Shown here piece by piece: positions 46,122 through 57,480 of a DNA stretch of 64,000 nucleotides; positions within the stretch are counted from its first letter, which is position 1; every line of letters begins with the position of its first letter. The notes under the pieces are model-generated. The model ran no database searches and was not told the origin of the DNA. It saw only the letters and a list, made by a program, of their open reading frames with translations. The translations under genes were made by a program, and so were the position numbers. The stretch comes from Heliocidaris erythrogramma (lineage: Eukaryota; Echinodermata; Echinoidea; Camarodonta; Echinometridae): positions 21,781,501 through 21,845,500 of the forward strand of contig CM046870.1 in the NCBI GenBank assembly GCA_025617745.1, given 5' to 3'.

Positions 46122-48866
46122 ATGGATCATGCACACAGGTACTGCTCAACTTCTGGTTTTATGCACATTCTACTGACTGCAGTCATTGCAACTCTGCTTT
46201 CAGGAACACACGAGCACAAAGCTATACAACCCAGTGTTATCCCAGCTCGCTACCATCAAGAATGTATCATACGCAATACAAGTTCTGGTTCCAAGGTCTT
46301 CTGTTCACACATGAACCTCAGCTCTATTCCAGACAATCTTCCACCTGATACGATCACACTGGACCTGTCCTTCAACAGAATAGAGGAACTTCGGAATGGC
46401 TCATTTAGAAACCTTGGTGGACTTGTTCATCTGAATTTAGGAGACAACCTTTTGTACATGATAGAAGGGGAAACCTTTGCATCTCTTGGTCAATTAAGGA
46501 CACTGAATTTGAACAGAAATCAATTGGAAACACTAGGTACTGGTATTTTTTGTTCAAATCACATGCTTTCAACCTTTACAATTAGTAATAACCTTTTACA
46601 CAGCATACACACAGATACTTTCTGTAATAAGCTTCACATTTCTAAAGTAGATTTGAGCCAAAACAGGATAGCTTCTTTTCATCCAAACGACTTGAAATTT
46701 CTACATAACAGCTCAGTGGATTCACTATTTCTAGATAAGAACAAAATCCATGATATTCCATTAGGTATGCTATTATATTTGAAGAAAGTCAATCATCTGA
46801 AATTCAGTGGTAATAATATTATTAGATTTGAATTTAACTCACTGTTAAGTAGAGCGATCATAAAATTCTTATATTTGTCAGGATGTCGTATACAAGAACT
46901 AATCCCTTTGAATAAATCTCACATTTTCAATGAAAGACTTGCGCAAATTGATACTGCAGATTTATCCCAAAACCTAATTACCACCATTCCAAAATTTGCA
47001 TTTGTGGGATTAAATGTAACCAGAGTTGTCAAACTGAAGTTTAACAGGGTCCGTGCACTTTTCCCTATGTCTTTCTGTGGGTTAGAGAAAGTGCAGGAGT
47101 TGGACCTGTCACTTAATCGCATCACGTCTATACCAACAGATCTTTTTACCTGTACCCCACTGCTACAGAATTTGGATATTGCACGTAATAGAATTATGGT
47201 ATTGTCACTTGCTAGTTTCTTTGGACTTTTATCAATACAACACATAGATTTATCACACAATTCACTTGAGGATATCGAAAGCAAGCCCACTGACATCCCA
47301 ATTCCTTCCCTCATAAGTCTTGATCTCTCCTACAATAATTTTGCTTTCATAAAACATGACTTCCTCTGGGGACTTGCTAATCTCAATATTCTTTACATAT
47401 CTCACAATAAAATATCCCTTATATCATCTTCATCTTTTCGACAACTAAAACACCTAAAAGAAATTGATGTAACTTCTCAGCAGGTACCGTGTCAATTTGG
47501 ACCCTTTAATCATTTGAAAAAACTTCATACAATGAAATTATCATTCACTAAGATTAAACTAGAATCAAAGAGTCTATTTGTAAACAATACAGCTTTGGTC
47601 AAACTTTCAATGGCGGAAAGCTCTTTGAAAAGTACTGATCTTTTTGATGCAAAATCAAATAAGTCTCTATTCTATGGACTTGTGTCTTTGTCACATCTAT
47701 ATCTCAATGGTAATAGTCTTGACAACATGAACAGTGGTGTTTTCACACCACTCAGAAAGCTTAGACTATTGGACCTTTCCAGTGCCAAAATTATCATCTT
47801 AAATCCAGGCATTTTTACAAGCCTAGTATCCCTGAAATCTCTGAATCTTGACAACAATGAGATAATAATGTTATTAATGAATATCTTCCATGGGCTTAGC
47901 AACCTCCGTGTTCTACACTTCAAGCACAACAGATTGCGAGCTATTCCAAAGAAAGTTTTGAATAAAACTTTAAACTTGAGAGAACTGATTCTCTCTGGAA
48001 ACAAATTGAGCACAATACAAGAAGGAACCATATTTCCACAGAATTCCACATTGACTTTAGATGTCTCGGACAATCCATTTGTCTGCACTTGTGACCTAAG
48101 TTGGTTCAGAGAATGGCTGCACACAAGTAATATTGATTTTGTTCACCCAAACCAAACTATATGCTCACATTCATCACTGCAACAGTTAATCGATTCCCCC
48201 ATCCTATCATTTCATCCTGAAAAACTATGCAGAATCAACATTATCCACATTGTGGGTCCATCTGTGGCCATTGCTGCAATCATACTTTTAAGCATCCTTG
48301 CCTACCAAAAGCGCTGGTGGCTCAATCACAAGTTCTTTCTCATGAAATTGGCCATTTGTGGCTATGAAGAAATCATCGAAGAGTTTGATGCTGATTACTA
48401 CAACCATCACCTTAATGTAATGTACGATGAAGCAGACAAGCAATGGGTTGACAATGTCATGAGGCCTGTAATGCAAGAGAGGTTGCCACAACTGCAAAAC
48501 ATCATCTACGGTGACGACAACCTTGATATTGGCATGTTCTACCTCGATGCCATCAATGATGCCATTGAAAATAGCTTCAAGACCATCTTGTTGCTAAGCA
48601 ACCAATCTGTAGATGATGCCTGGTTCCTGACCAAGATCCGGATGACCCTTGAGCATCTCAACGACAGCAGACTAGATAAAGTCATCCTGGTATTCTTGGA
48701 AGATATCCTGGACAATAATTTGCCATATCTTGTGAGGCTATTCCTGAGTAGGAACAAACCCTACATGTTGTGGACAGATGATGAAGATGGACAAGAATTA
48801 TTTTGGGATCAGTTTGAGAAAAGTATGAGGGGTAACAAGGCAATGAACAGTGTAATTCCTGTTTAA
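46122..48866 (+). CDS. Toll-like receptor, intronless, 914 residues
   Basis: A single-exon membrane receptor. The hydrophobic MHILLTAVIATLLSG (from Met14) is a signal peptide; translation could start at Met1 or Met14. About 20 leucine-rich repeats follow (residues ~75-645), for example LDLSFNRIEELRNGSF and LDLSYNNFAFIKHDF. A cysteine-rich LRR cap comes next (NPFVCTCDLSWFREWL at ~649, later Cys at TICS and KLCR). The transmembrane helix is IVGPSVAIAAIILLSILAY (~709-727), and the cytoplasmic TIR domain is ~760-905. In the TIR domain, box 1 is LNVMYDEADKQW rather than YDAF.SY, the BB loop is YGDDNLDIGMFYLDA without the usual Pro-Gly, and box 3 (FW in ELFWDQF) is kept. TIR domains recruit MyD88-type adaptors. 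Single-exon TLRs of this form are expanded in sea urchins and relatives. It lies on the strand opposite to the RING gene, within its intron. Confidence 0.95.
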   Translation: MDHAHRYCSTSGFMHILLTAVIATLLSGTHEHKAIQPSVIPARYHQECIIRNTSSGSKVFCSHMNLSSIPDNLPPDTITLDLSFNRIEELRNGSFRNLGGLVHLNLGDNLLYMIEGETFASLGQLRTLNLNRNQLETLGTGIFCSNHMLSTFTISNNLLHSIHTDTFCNKLHISKVDLSQNRIASFHPNDLKFLHNSSVDSLFLDKNKIHDIPLGMLLYLKKVNHLKFSGNNIIRFEFNSLLSRAIIKFLYLSGCRIQELIPLNKSHIFNERLAQIDTADLSQNLITTIPKFAFVGLNVTRVVKLKFNRVRALFPMSFCGLEKVQELDLSLNRITSIPTDLFTCTPLLQNLDIARNRIMVLSLASFFGLLSIQHIDLSHNSLEDIESKPTDIPIPSLISLDLSYNNFAFIKHDFLWGLANLNILYISHNKISLISSSSFRQLKHLKEIDVTSQQVPCQFGPFNHLKKLHTMKLSFTKIKLESKSLFVNNTALVKLSMAESSLKSTDLFDAKSNKSLFYGLVSLSHLYLNGNSLDNMNSGVFTPLRKLRLLDLSSAKIIILNPGIFTSLVSLKSLNLDNNEIIMLLMNIFHGLSNLRVLHFKHNRLRAIPKKVLNKTLNLRELILSGNKLSTIQEGTIFPQNSTLTLDVSDNPFVCTCDLSWFREWLHTSNIDFVHPNQTICSHSSLQQLIDSPILSFHPEKLCRINIIHIVGPSVAIAAIILLSILAYQKRWWLNHKFFLMKLAICGYEEIIEEFDADYYNHHLNVMYDEADKQWVDNVMRPVMQERLPQLQNIIYGDDNLDIGMFYLDAINDAIENSFKTILLLSNQSVDDAWFLTKIRMTLEHLNDSRLDKVILVFLEDILDNNLPYLVRLFLSRNKPYMLWTDDEDGQELFWDQFEKSMRGNKAMNSVIPV

Positions 48867-49472
48867 AGAGTATTAAAATTATTGTGAATTTGGTTACTTA
48901 ATTAAATATTCAACACTGTAATTTCTTAAATTTACAGTAAAGTGTCTACAAGGCTGTTCTAGAAACACCATAATGTATAAAGAAATTTTATAACATCAAA
49001 CAGCTTACTGAATCAAGACGTACATGTACATGTACATTATATGGCTTCAGAAAACTTCAATCCACAGACTGGAGCATTAGAATAATATGCACAATAGCAC
49101 GATAAAATCTTGAATGCTTTAGAGAACTATTAGTATGTCACACATATATGTATAGTACAAACCAAACATCAAAACTCTTGACCTCACTATGTAATATCAG
49201 AGTTAGAGATGTTTTTCCCAAGATGATGAATTGAATATATGCCAGATTGAATCTGTCAAATCTTTATGATGGCTTACAGAATGTGGTGTCCTAAAGGATA
49301 AATACTAGGTCCATCATTCTTTGCTGTATATATATATACATAATTCACAGGCATCATTTTTCATTAAACAGATAATACCATCTTATGTTGCTCTTCCAAA
49401 TTAATTAACACTGATCTGCCTAAATCTTGAGAAAGTCTACTAAAAAAATCAGTACTTTTCAGAGCAAGAAAT
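48867..49472. other. 3' flank of the TLR gene
   Basis: ATTAAA occurs at 48,872, probably too close to the stop to serve as the poly(A) signal. AT-rich sequence follows up to the hAT-like copy 2. Confidence 0.4.
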
Positions 49473-49480
49473 ATTGATAC

Positions 49481-50378
49481 TAAGCCTGAGTCATATCGAA
49501 TATTTCATAATCCGGGATTCGAAGGCTTTGATTCGATCGAATACCGGTGCATCGATAAATGATGGGCGGTGAAAACAGAGTTGCACACAGTTGCACGCAG
49601 TGCATGCACCATGCCCTCGTGACCGGTTCACTGGCATCGCGGGCAATATGTATGGGCTCTCGCTGCTCGACATTAACGATAATCACAGCGGACGAGCCAA
49701 AATCTTAAGTTTCTAGTCCGTATGGCTAGCCAAAATATCGCTCTAGTGTCGCATGAAGCGATGCTCATTGTTGACACACCCGACAATGATTCAAATTCAA
49801 AGAATTAATAATCTTACTTTGTCTTTGGAGAGCTGAACGGAACATGTTTGTTCGATGCAAAAAAAAAACAATACGAAATAAACTTTTCGTCGCTCATGAC
49901 TCGACTTCATTCAGCTTCAGATATCATTCAGAAGTAATTGCCAATTTGATGAGAGTGTGATATTAGTTATCGCGAATGAAGTAGGAACACTCGTACTCAT
50001 GCCCGTATTTATCATGTTCTGTTATACAATTGTCAAATTGACAATGCAGAGAGAGTGCAAGAATATTATCGTAAACTTCAGTTCGTAACGACAAAACAAT
50101 TTTTCCATAGAGAAAGCACAGGTAAAGCGCGACGTCCTCCGCGAGCGAATTAGCGAAAGTTAGCCAACAGTTTGAACTTTGAAGTCGCCTTCACGTTCTC
50201 TGCTAGTATATATGCTGTACGTTACGGAGTTTCTTTTTTTATTTGCTTTTTTCATTATGGCTACGGTAGTAAAAAATCTGGCGGACTACAAATCGATGCA
50301 CTGGATTTGCCAAAACGAATTCGGGATTTGATGTCTTCGATCGAACACCGGCTAACCAATCGATTCGACTCAGGCTTA
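49481..50378. mobile_element. hAT-like element, copy 2 (898 bp), internally deleted
   Basis: It has the same TAAGCCTGAGTC/GACTCAGGCTTA ends as copy 1 and is flanked by the 8-mer ATTGATAC (49,473-49,480 and 50,379-50,386). The 595 bases of copy 1 between two GTATTTATC repeats are missing here, leaving a single GTATTTATC. It is in the same orientation as copy 1, with the TLR gene between them. Confidence 0.9.
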
Positions 50379-50619
50379 ATTGATACCATTCAATACCTAA
50401 ACATTATGCTCGAGAGTTAATAATTTTTTTGTTAATCTCCTGATAGAGGAAGAATTAAGGCCGGTCTACCTTCTGAATGGAAAGTTGTATATCCATTTAT
50501 TGCAGTTCAGCTATGTTGGCCATTCTCATCAAAACTTCCTTGTTCAGATGCATCCATACAAATCAAACTCTACCAGTGTATTACAAACCTGGGCAGATAT
50601 TGAATGAATTTGGAAATAA

Positions 50620-50860
50620 AGGGGTCCAGAACCAGGTGGCCGTGGGGAGAGTCAGGTTGCGTAAGCCCCATTCACTCGTACACAAAGTTTGTGCGTCGAA
50701 CGCGTCAGTCAGACTGCTGGGATTATATTTCGGACTGCACGAAGTCAACCAAATCTCCCACTCAAGCTCGAGCTCAGGGGGAGTGTGCATGTTGCGCAGC
50801 GACTTGTCTGTCCGAAGCCTGCGCCCCACAGGGCAAGGGCATGATCAAGTAACGATCACG
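50620..50860 (+). repeat. Dispersed repeat, partner of 60,045-60,265
   Basis: This block and 60,045-60,265 align over about 220 bases, sharing CGTAAGCCCCATTCACTC, ACACAAAGTTTGTGCG and AGCTCGAGCTCAGG. Both keep the same open frame (RKPHSL.HKVCA.NASV..), without indels but with many differences. Family and function are unknown. Confidence 0.65.
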
Positions 50861-51327
50861 GTGCCTTCTCGCGGCATAAAACCTCCACAATCTGCGATTG
50901 AGTACATCCCTTTAATGTGATACCTTGAAAGGCATGACTTTCAGAGTAATATATTGGGGAATGAATTTATATTCTACCCTTGTTTGTGTACTGAAGCAAA
51001 TTAAGATCACGAAAAAGCTCTTTATTAAAAAAAATGTTTATACAATTATGGCCTTTAGGCTACTTACTTACAATAAATGATCTGAAATTTAGGAGAGACT
51101 GTTATTTGATCCCATTTATTGTCACAGTTGATTTGAGATTTAATTAAGCTAGGAAACTTTCACTTCTTGATTAAATGTTGGGTGCCAAGACACTTAAGAC
51201 TACATAATAGCTTTGCTTCCTTTTGGCTCCCTCCACAAAAATATAGTACATGTATTCCTATTCCATTCTGATTCGATTTGCTTTATATTGTTAAAACAAA
51301 GGAAGAAAAAAAATCCTGTTCTGTTAC

Positions 51328-51430
51328 CTCTTGTTCTACAAGTAGGACATTTGATTCTATCTTCCGCACAAGCTTCACAGAGGGTGTGTCCACATGGAAC
51401 TAGAAGGGTGGCTGAATGGTCTGGTGGTAT
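51328..51430 (-). CDS. RING/coiled-coil gene, exon 3: core of the RING finger
   Basis: A 103-base exon (acceptor CCAAACAG, donor GTAACA). It reads IPPDHSATLLVPCGHTLC, then EACAEDRIKCPTCRTR. Joined to exon 2 it completes a C3HC4 RING: C-x2-C (exon 2), then 16 residues, C-x-H-x2-C-x2-C-x6-C-x2-C. RING fingers of this type bind E2 enzymes in ubiquitin ligases. It begins in phase 0 and ends in phase 1, matching exons 2 and 4. It is too short to be noticed as an isolated frame and was identified by motif and splice sites. Confidence 0.9.
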
Positions 51431-51589
51431 CTGTTTGGAGAGAGGTAAAAGAAAAAAACCAAAAAGAAGGTTTTAAGAAAGTCCTCGAGTTAGGGCTTTA
51501 CGGCTACTTACTGACAAGAAATGATCTGAAATTTATGAGAGGGTGTTACTTGATCCTATCTATTGTTGCAGTAGTTTTAAACATCCCTG

Positions 51590-54368
51590 TTTCTCTATTT
51601 TGTTATTATAAATTTGTGTTTTATCATCAATATAGTTGATGATAATGTTCATGGATGTTTTCTCTATTTTGTTATTATAAATTTGTGTTTTATCATCACT
51701 ATAGTTGATGATACTGTTTATGGATGTTTTCTCTAGTTTATTATAAATTTGTGTTTTATCATCACGGTGACTATAGTTGCTGATACTGTTTATGGATGTT
51801 TTCTCTATTTTGTTATTATAAATTTGTTTTATCATCACTTTAGTTGCTATAGTGTTTATGGATGTTTTCTCTATTTTATCATCACTATAGTTGCTAATAC
51901 TGTTTATGGATGTTTTCTCTATTTTGTTATTATAAATTTGTGTTTTATCACTATAGTTGCTAATACTGTTTATGGATGTTTTCTCTATTTTATTATAAAT
52001 TTGTGTTTTATCATCACTATAGTTGATGATACTGTTTATGGATGTTTTCACTATTTTTTTATTATAAATTTGTGTTTTATCATCACTAAAGTTGATGATA
52101 ATGTTTATGGATCTCTTGCTACAATATCAATTTATGATTGATAACTTATCTATGGTGTTTTTTTTCCTGTAAATTGAATAGTCTATGTATTAATTCACTA
52201 GATCACTGTTCTATAATGTATTATTTATGTGAAATATGTAATAAAATTTCCTTCGCATGTACAAAATATTTGAATTTCTTTCAATTATTTCAAATTATTG
52301 CTTTCCAAATTATTCAATTATTTTTACAATTCATTTATTCATCTAGATATGGATGTTTTCTCTATTTTGTTATTATAAATTTGTGTTTTATCATCACTAT
52401 AGTTGATGATACTGTTTATGGATGTTTTCACTATTTTTTTATTATAAATTTGTGTTTTATCATCACTAAAGTTGATGATAATGTTTATGGATCTCTTGCT
52501 ACAATATCAATTTATGATTGATAACTTATCTATGGTGTTTTTTTTCCTGTAAATTGAATAGTCTATGTATTAATTCACTAGATCACTGTTCTATAATGTA
52601 TTATTTATGTGAAATATGTAATAAAATTTCCTTCGCATGTACAAAATATTTGAATTTCTTTCAATTATTTCAAATTATTGCTTTCCAAATTATTCAATTA
52701 TTTTTACAATTCATTTATTCATCTAGATATGGATGTTTTCTCTATTTTGTTATTATAAATTTGTGTTTTATCATCACTATAGTTGATGATACTGTTTATG
52801 GATGTTTTCACTATTTTTTTATTATGAATTTGTGTTTTATCATCACTAAAGTTGATGATAATGTTTATGGATCTCTTGATCTCTTGATATAGTTGATGAT
52901 ACTGTTCATGGATGTTTTCTCTATTTTGTTATTATAAATTTGTGTTTTATCATCACTATAGTTGATGATACTGTTTATGGATGTTTTCTCTAGTTTATTA
53001 TAAATTTGTGTTTTATCATCACGGTGACTATAGTTGCTGATACTGTTTATGGATGTTTTCTCTATTTTGTTATTATAAATTTGTTTTATCATCACTTTAG
53101 TTGCTAATAGTGTTTATGGATGTTTTCTCTATTTTATCATAAATTTGTGTTTTATCATCACTATAGTTGATGATACTGTTTATGGATGTTTTCACTATTT
53201 TTTTATTATAAATTTGTGTTTTATCATCACTAAAGTTGATGATAATGTTTATGGATCTCTTGCTACAATATCAATTTATGATTGATAACTTATCTATGGT
53301 GTCTTTTTTTCTGTAAATTGAATAGTCTATGTATTAATTCACTAGATCACTGTTCTATAATGTATTATTTATGTGAAATATGTAATAAAATTTCCTTCGC
53401 ATGTACAAAATATTTGAATTTCTTTCAATTATTTCAAATTATTGCTTTCCAAATTATTCAATTATTTTTACAATTCATTTATTCATCTAGATATGGATGT
53501 TTTCTCTATTTTGTTATTATAAATTTGTGTTTTATCATCACTATAGTTGATGATACTGTTTATGGATGTTTTCACTATTTTTTTATTATAAATTTGTGTT
53601 TTATCATCACTAAAGTTGATGATAATGTTTATGGATCTCTTGCTACAATATCAATTTATGATTGATAACTTATCTATGGTGTTTTTTTTCCTGTAAATTG
53701 AATAGTCTATGTATTAATTCACTAGATCACTGTTCTATGATGTATTATTTATGTGAAATATGTAATAAAATTTCCTTCGCATGTACAAAATATTTGAATT
53801 TCTTTCAATTATTTCAAATTATTGCTTTCCAAATTATTCAATTATTTTTACAATTCATTTATTCATCTAGATATGGATGTTTTCTCTATTTTGTTATTAT
53901 AAATTTGTGTTTTATCATCACTATAGTTGATGATACTGTTTATGGATGTTTTCTCTATTTTGTTATTATAAATTTGTGTTTTATCATCACTAAAGTTGAT
54001 ACTTTTTATGGATGTTTTCTCTAGTTTGTTATTATAAATTTGTGTTTTATCATCACTATAGTTGATACTGTTTATGGATGTTTTCTCTATTTTATTATAA
54101 ATTTGTGTTTTATCATCACTATAGTTGATGATACTGTTTATGGATGTTTTCTCTATTTTGTTATTATAAATTTGTGTTTTATCATCACTATAGTTGCTAA
54201 TACTGTTTATGGATGTTTTCTCTATTTTATTATAAATTTGTGTTTTATCATCACTATAGTTGATGATACTGTTTATGGATGTTTTCTCTATTTTGTTATT
54301 ATAAATTTGTGTTTTATCATCACTATAGTTGATGATACTGTTTATGGATGTTTTCTCTATTTTGTTAT
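51590..54368. repeat. AT-rich satellite, 69 bp unit with 380 bp higher-order unit
   Basis: The basic unit contains TTTATGGATGTTTTCTCTAT, TTTGTTATTATAAATTTGTG and TTTTATCATCACTATAGTTG. A longer unit adds CTTGCTACAATATCAATTTA and about 200 bases of unrelated AT-rich text. Its marker TGATTGATAACTTATCTATGG recurs at about 52,135, 52,515, 53,279 and 53,659 (380 or 2 x 382 apart). The open frames in it are by-products of a unit length divisible by 3. It lies in an intron of the RING gene. Confidence 0.95.
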
Positions 54369-55932
54369 TGTATCCCCCGGCAGTATGCCGGAGGATACTT
54401 TGGATTCAGCAGCGTTTCGCCGCCGCGTCACATTCTTGTGTGCGCTCTAGCGGTCGCATTTCTCGACGAATTTTTTTCAAACTTCCTGTGGACGTGTATC
54501 TTGGTAAAATCTGGACCCCTATAGTTTCTGGTGATGCTGCCCCCAGTGTTCCGTCTTTTATAGGGTAAAAGGCCATATTTTTTTTGATAGTTTGTGTGCG
54601 CTCTAGCGGTCACATTTCTCAACGGATTTTGTTCAAATTTTGTATGGAGGTGTCTCTTGGTAAAATCTGGAACCCTATAGATTTTGGTGATGCTGCCCCC
54701 AGTGTTCCGTCTTTTATAGGGTCAAAGGTCATATTTTGATAGATGTCTTGTGTGTACTCTTGTGTGCGCTCTGGCGGTCACATTTCTCAACGGATTTCGT
54801 TCAAATTTTGCATGAAGGTGTCTCTTGGTGTAATTTAAAAACCTATAGTGTTTGGTGATGCTGCCACCAGTGTTCCGTCTTTTATAGGGTCAAAGGTCAT
54901 ACTTCAGGGCATGGCGTGAGTGCACTCTGCAGGCCACATTTCTCAACGGATTTTGTTCAAATTTTGTATGGAGATGTATCTTGGTATAATCTACACATGT
55001 TTAATTTTTGGTGATGCTGCCCTCATTGTTCCGTCCTTTATAGGGTCAAAGGTCATTTTTCCATTTCTTGCACTCTTACTTCTGCATTTCTCGACGGATT
55101 TCGTTCAAATTTTGCATGAAGGTGTCCCTTGGTGTAATCTAAAAATCTGTACTTTTTGGTGATGCTGCCACCAGTGTCCCGTCTTTTATAGGGTCAAAGG
55201 TCATACTTCAAGGGATGGCGTGAGTTCACTCTGCAGGCCACATTTCTTGATGGATTTCTTTCAAATTCTGTATGGAGATGTATCTTGGTATAATCTACAC
55301 ATCTTTACTGTTTGGTAATGCTGCCCTCATTGTTCCGTCCTTTATAGGGTCAAAGCTCATTTGTCCCTTTTGTGCACTCTTACTTCTGCATTTCTTGACG
55401 GATTTCATTCAAATTTTGTATGGAGATGTATCTTGGTATAATCTACACATATTTAATTTTTGGTGATGCTGCCCTCATTGTTCCATCCTTTATAGGGTCA
55501 AAGGTCATTTTTCCATTTCTTGCACTCTTACTTCTGCATTTCTTGACGGATTTCGTTCAAATTTTGCATGAAGGTGTCTCTTGGTGTAATCTAAAAACCT
55601 ATAGTTTTTGGTGATGCTGCCACCAGTGTTCCATCTTTTATAGGGTCAAAGGTCATACTTCAGGGCATGGCGTGAGTGCACTCTGCAGGCCACATTTCTT
55701 GATGGATTTCTTTCAAATTTTGTATGGTGATGTATCTTGGTATATCTCTCAACACATTTCTTTCAAATTTTATATGAAGATGTGTCTTAGTGAAACCTAC
55801 ACATCTAATTTCTACACCATCCTTTTGTTTGAGGGAGGGGATGGGGGAGGGTCTTTGTCCCTCCTTCAAATCGCTGCCAGTGCCGGGGGATACATTTAGC
55901 ATTGCGCGGCCCCAGCAATGCACATTTCTAGT
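54369..55932 (-). mobile_element. Helentron-like element, copy C, inserted T|T in satellite
   Basis: This is the reverse complement of copies A and B, with TGTATCCCCCGGCAGTATGC at the left and CATTTCTAGT at the right. The surrounding satellite allows an exact reading: GTTAT before and TATAAATTT after join to the normal GTTATTATAAATTT. The insertion is therefore between two T with no target duplication. This is the behaviour reported for Helentrons, as I recall it. About ten central units carry AGGGTCAAAGGTCAT next to TTTTATA. Confidence 0.9.
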
Positions 55933-56350
55933 TATAAATTTGTGTTTTATCATCACTATAGTTGCTAATACTGTTTATGGATGTTTTCTCTATTTTATTA
56001 TAAATTTGTGTTTTATCATCACTATAGTTGATGATACTGTTTATGGATGTTTTCTCTATTTTGTTATTATAAATTTGTGTTTTATCATCACTATAGTTGC
56101 TGATACTGTTTATGGATCTCTTGCTACAATATCAATTTATGATTGATAACTTATCTATGGTGTTTTTTTTCTATGAATAGTCTACATGTATGTATTAATT
56201 CACTAGATCACTGTTCTATAATGTATCATTTATGTGAAATATGTAATAAAATTTCCTTCGCATGTACAAAATATTTGAATTTCTTTCAATTATTTCACTT
56301 ATTGCTTTCCAAATTATTCAATTATTTTTTCAATTCATTTATTCATCCAG
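55933..56350. repeat. Satellite continuation after copy C
   Basis: The 69 bp units resume, followed by one diverged higher-order unit (marker at about 56,139) ending near 56,350. Confidence 0.9.
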
Positions 56351-56662
56351 ATTCACAAGAATACATGGAAATTTGTTTTGGTCACACATTGTAAAAATAC
56401 GAACACATATACATGTACATCTAAAAAGTTAATATATATGTACATTTAAAAACTATATAAAGGGCACTGTTCAGTTGAATCAGTTCATATGCAAACATAG
56501 TTTGAAAGTATGAGAAACTATGTCGTCGTGTTTATGATCATAAAAGAACCATCAAAATAAAAGGTAGACAAAATAGAAATATTCTTATATTCTAACATAC
56601 AAGGAGTTATTGTTACTAATACATTTTAATGAAATGGAATCCCAATGCAGACAGACTCTTAC

Positions 56663-57480
56663 CATTAACTGCTTGCATTTACTGCAGTGATGTCCTTCAA
56701 TGTGCCCCTCTGGTTGATCATCATGTTCATCAAGGAGGCCACTCTGAGAAGGATATCCCGATCGGTTCATCAACTCCTGTCTCTCATCTCTCATCTCTGC
56801 CTTCAATCTACTAGCTATCTGATCAGCCAACTGGTCAAAGGCATCAGGATCCATTGAGGGCTTCTGTCTTGGTCTCCTTTCTGACTCAATCCTATCAATC
56901 TTATTGGAGCTGTGGCTACCTCGTACCAAGCATTGGTCATCTACGGTTTGTTCACCGTGTCCTAGGGAATGCGTTGACTGTAGTCCTATTGCACTATCAT
57001 GGTCCCCTCTGTCCCCATGTAGTCTTCTGGAGATTGTCATATCATCCTTATTAGTTCTTTCAAAAGCATTCAAGTTTGGCTCAGAATGGAACTTGTCCCC
57101 TAAATCTTCTCTGGTGGACTGAAGATCAGTTCTCTCCTTTGAACTTAAAGAAATGTCCTCATTGTCACCTACCCTTCTCTTGTCATCAGTCCTTCTTGAT
57201 TTCTCTGATCGTGATGAGGGAAAGTTCCTACCTGAAGGAGGACGGGACCCTTCGCTAGTAGTACTCCTTGCACTTGAGGGCCTAGAACCATTCCTCTTAC
57301 TAGCGCTTGATGATGACGATGAAGAAGGACTGTTCTTTGCAGAGTTTGAGGCACTCCAAGCTGGGGAGGCTGATCGTGTTCTTAGCGTCTGCTGCTTGTT
57401 GGATGCTTTTGCTGAATTTATAGTTGAAGGGGCTTTCTTTCTAGCAGAATTACCCATACTCCAGGACATGTTTTCAGATC
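56663..57480 (-). CDS. RING/coiled-coil gene, exon 2: Ser-rich region and first RING cysteines
   Basis: An 818-base exon (acceptor TTTGTCAG, donor GTAAGA). Two bases complete Gly from exon 1. The protein begins SENMSWSMGNSARKKAPS, then a long low-complexity Ser/Arg stretch (NSPSSSSSSSASKRNGSRPS) and charged, likely disordered sequence. A short helix follows, DPDAFDQLADQIASRLKAEM. The exon ends with GHHCSKCKQLM, the first zinc pair of the RING. It ends in phase 0, and exon 3 continues the finger after an intron of 5.2 kb filled by satellite DNA. Confidence 0.88.

Noticed and set aside
51749..54450. Series of 120-136 codon open frames with YGCFLYFVIINLCFIIT-like repeats
   Set aside because: They follow the satellite units exactly and shift with each unit; unit length produces them. 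No start context, splice signals or domain.
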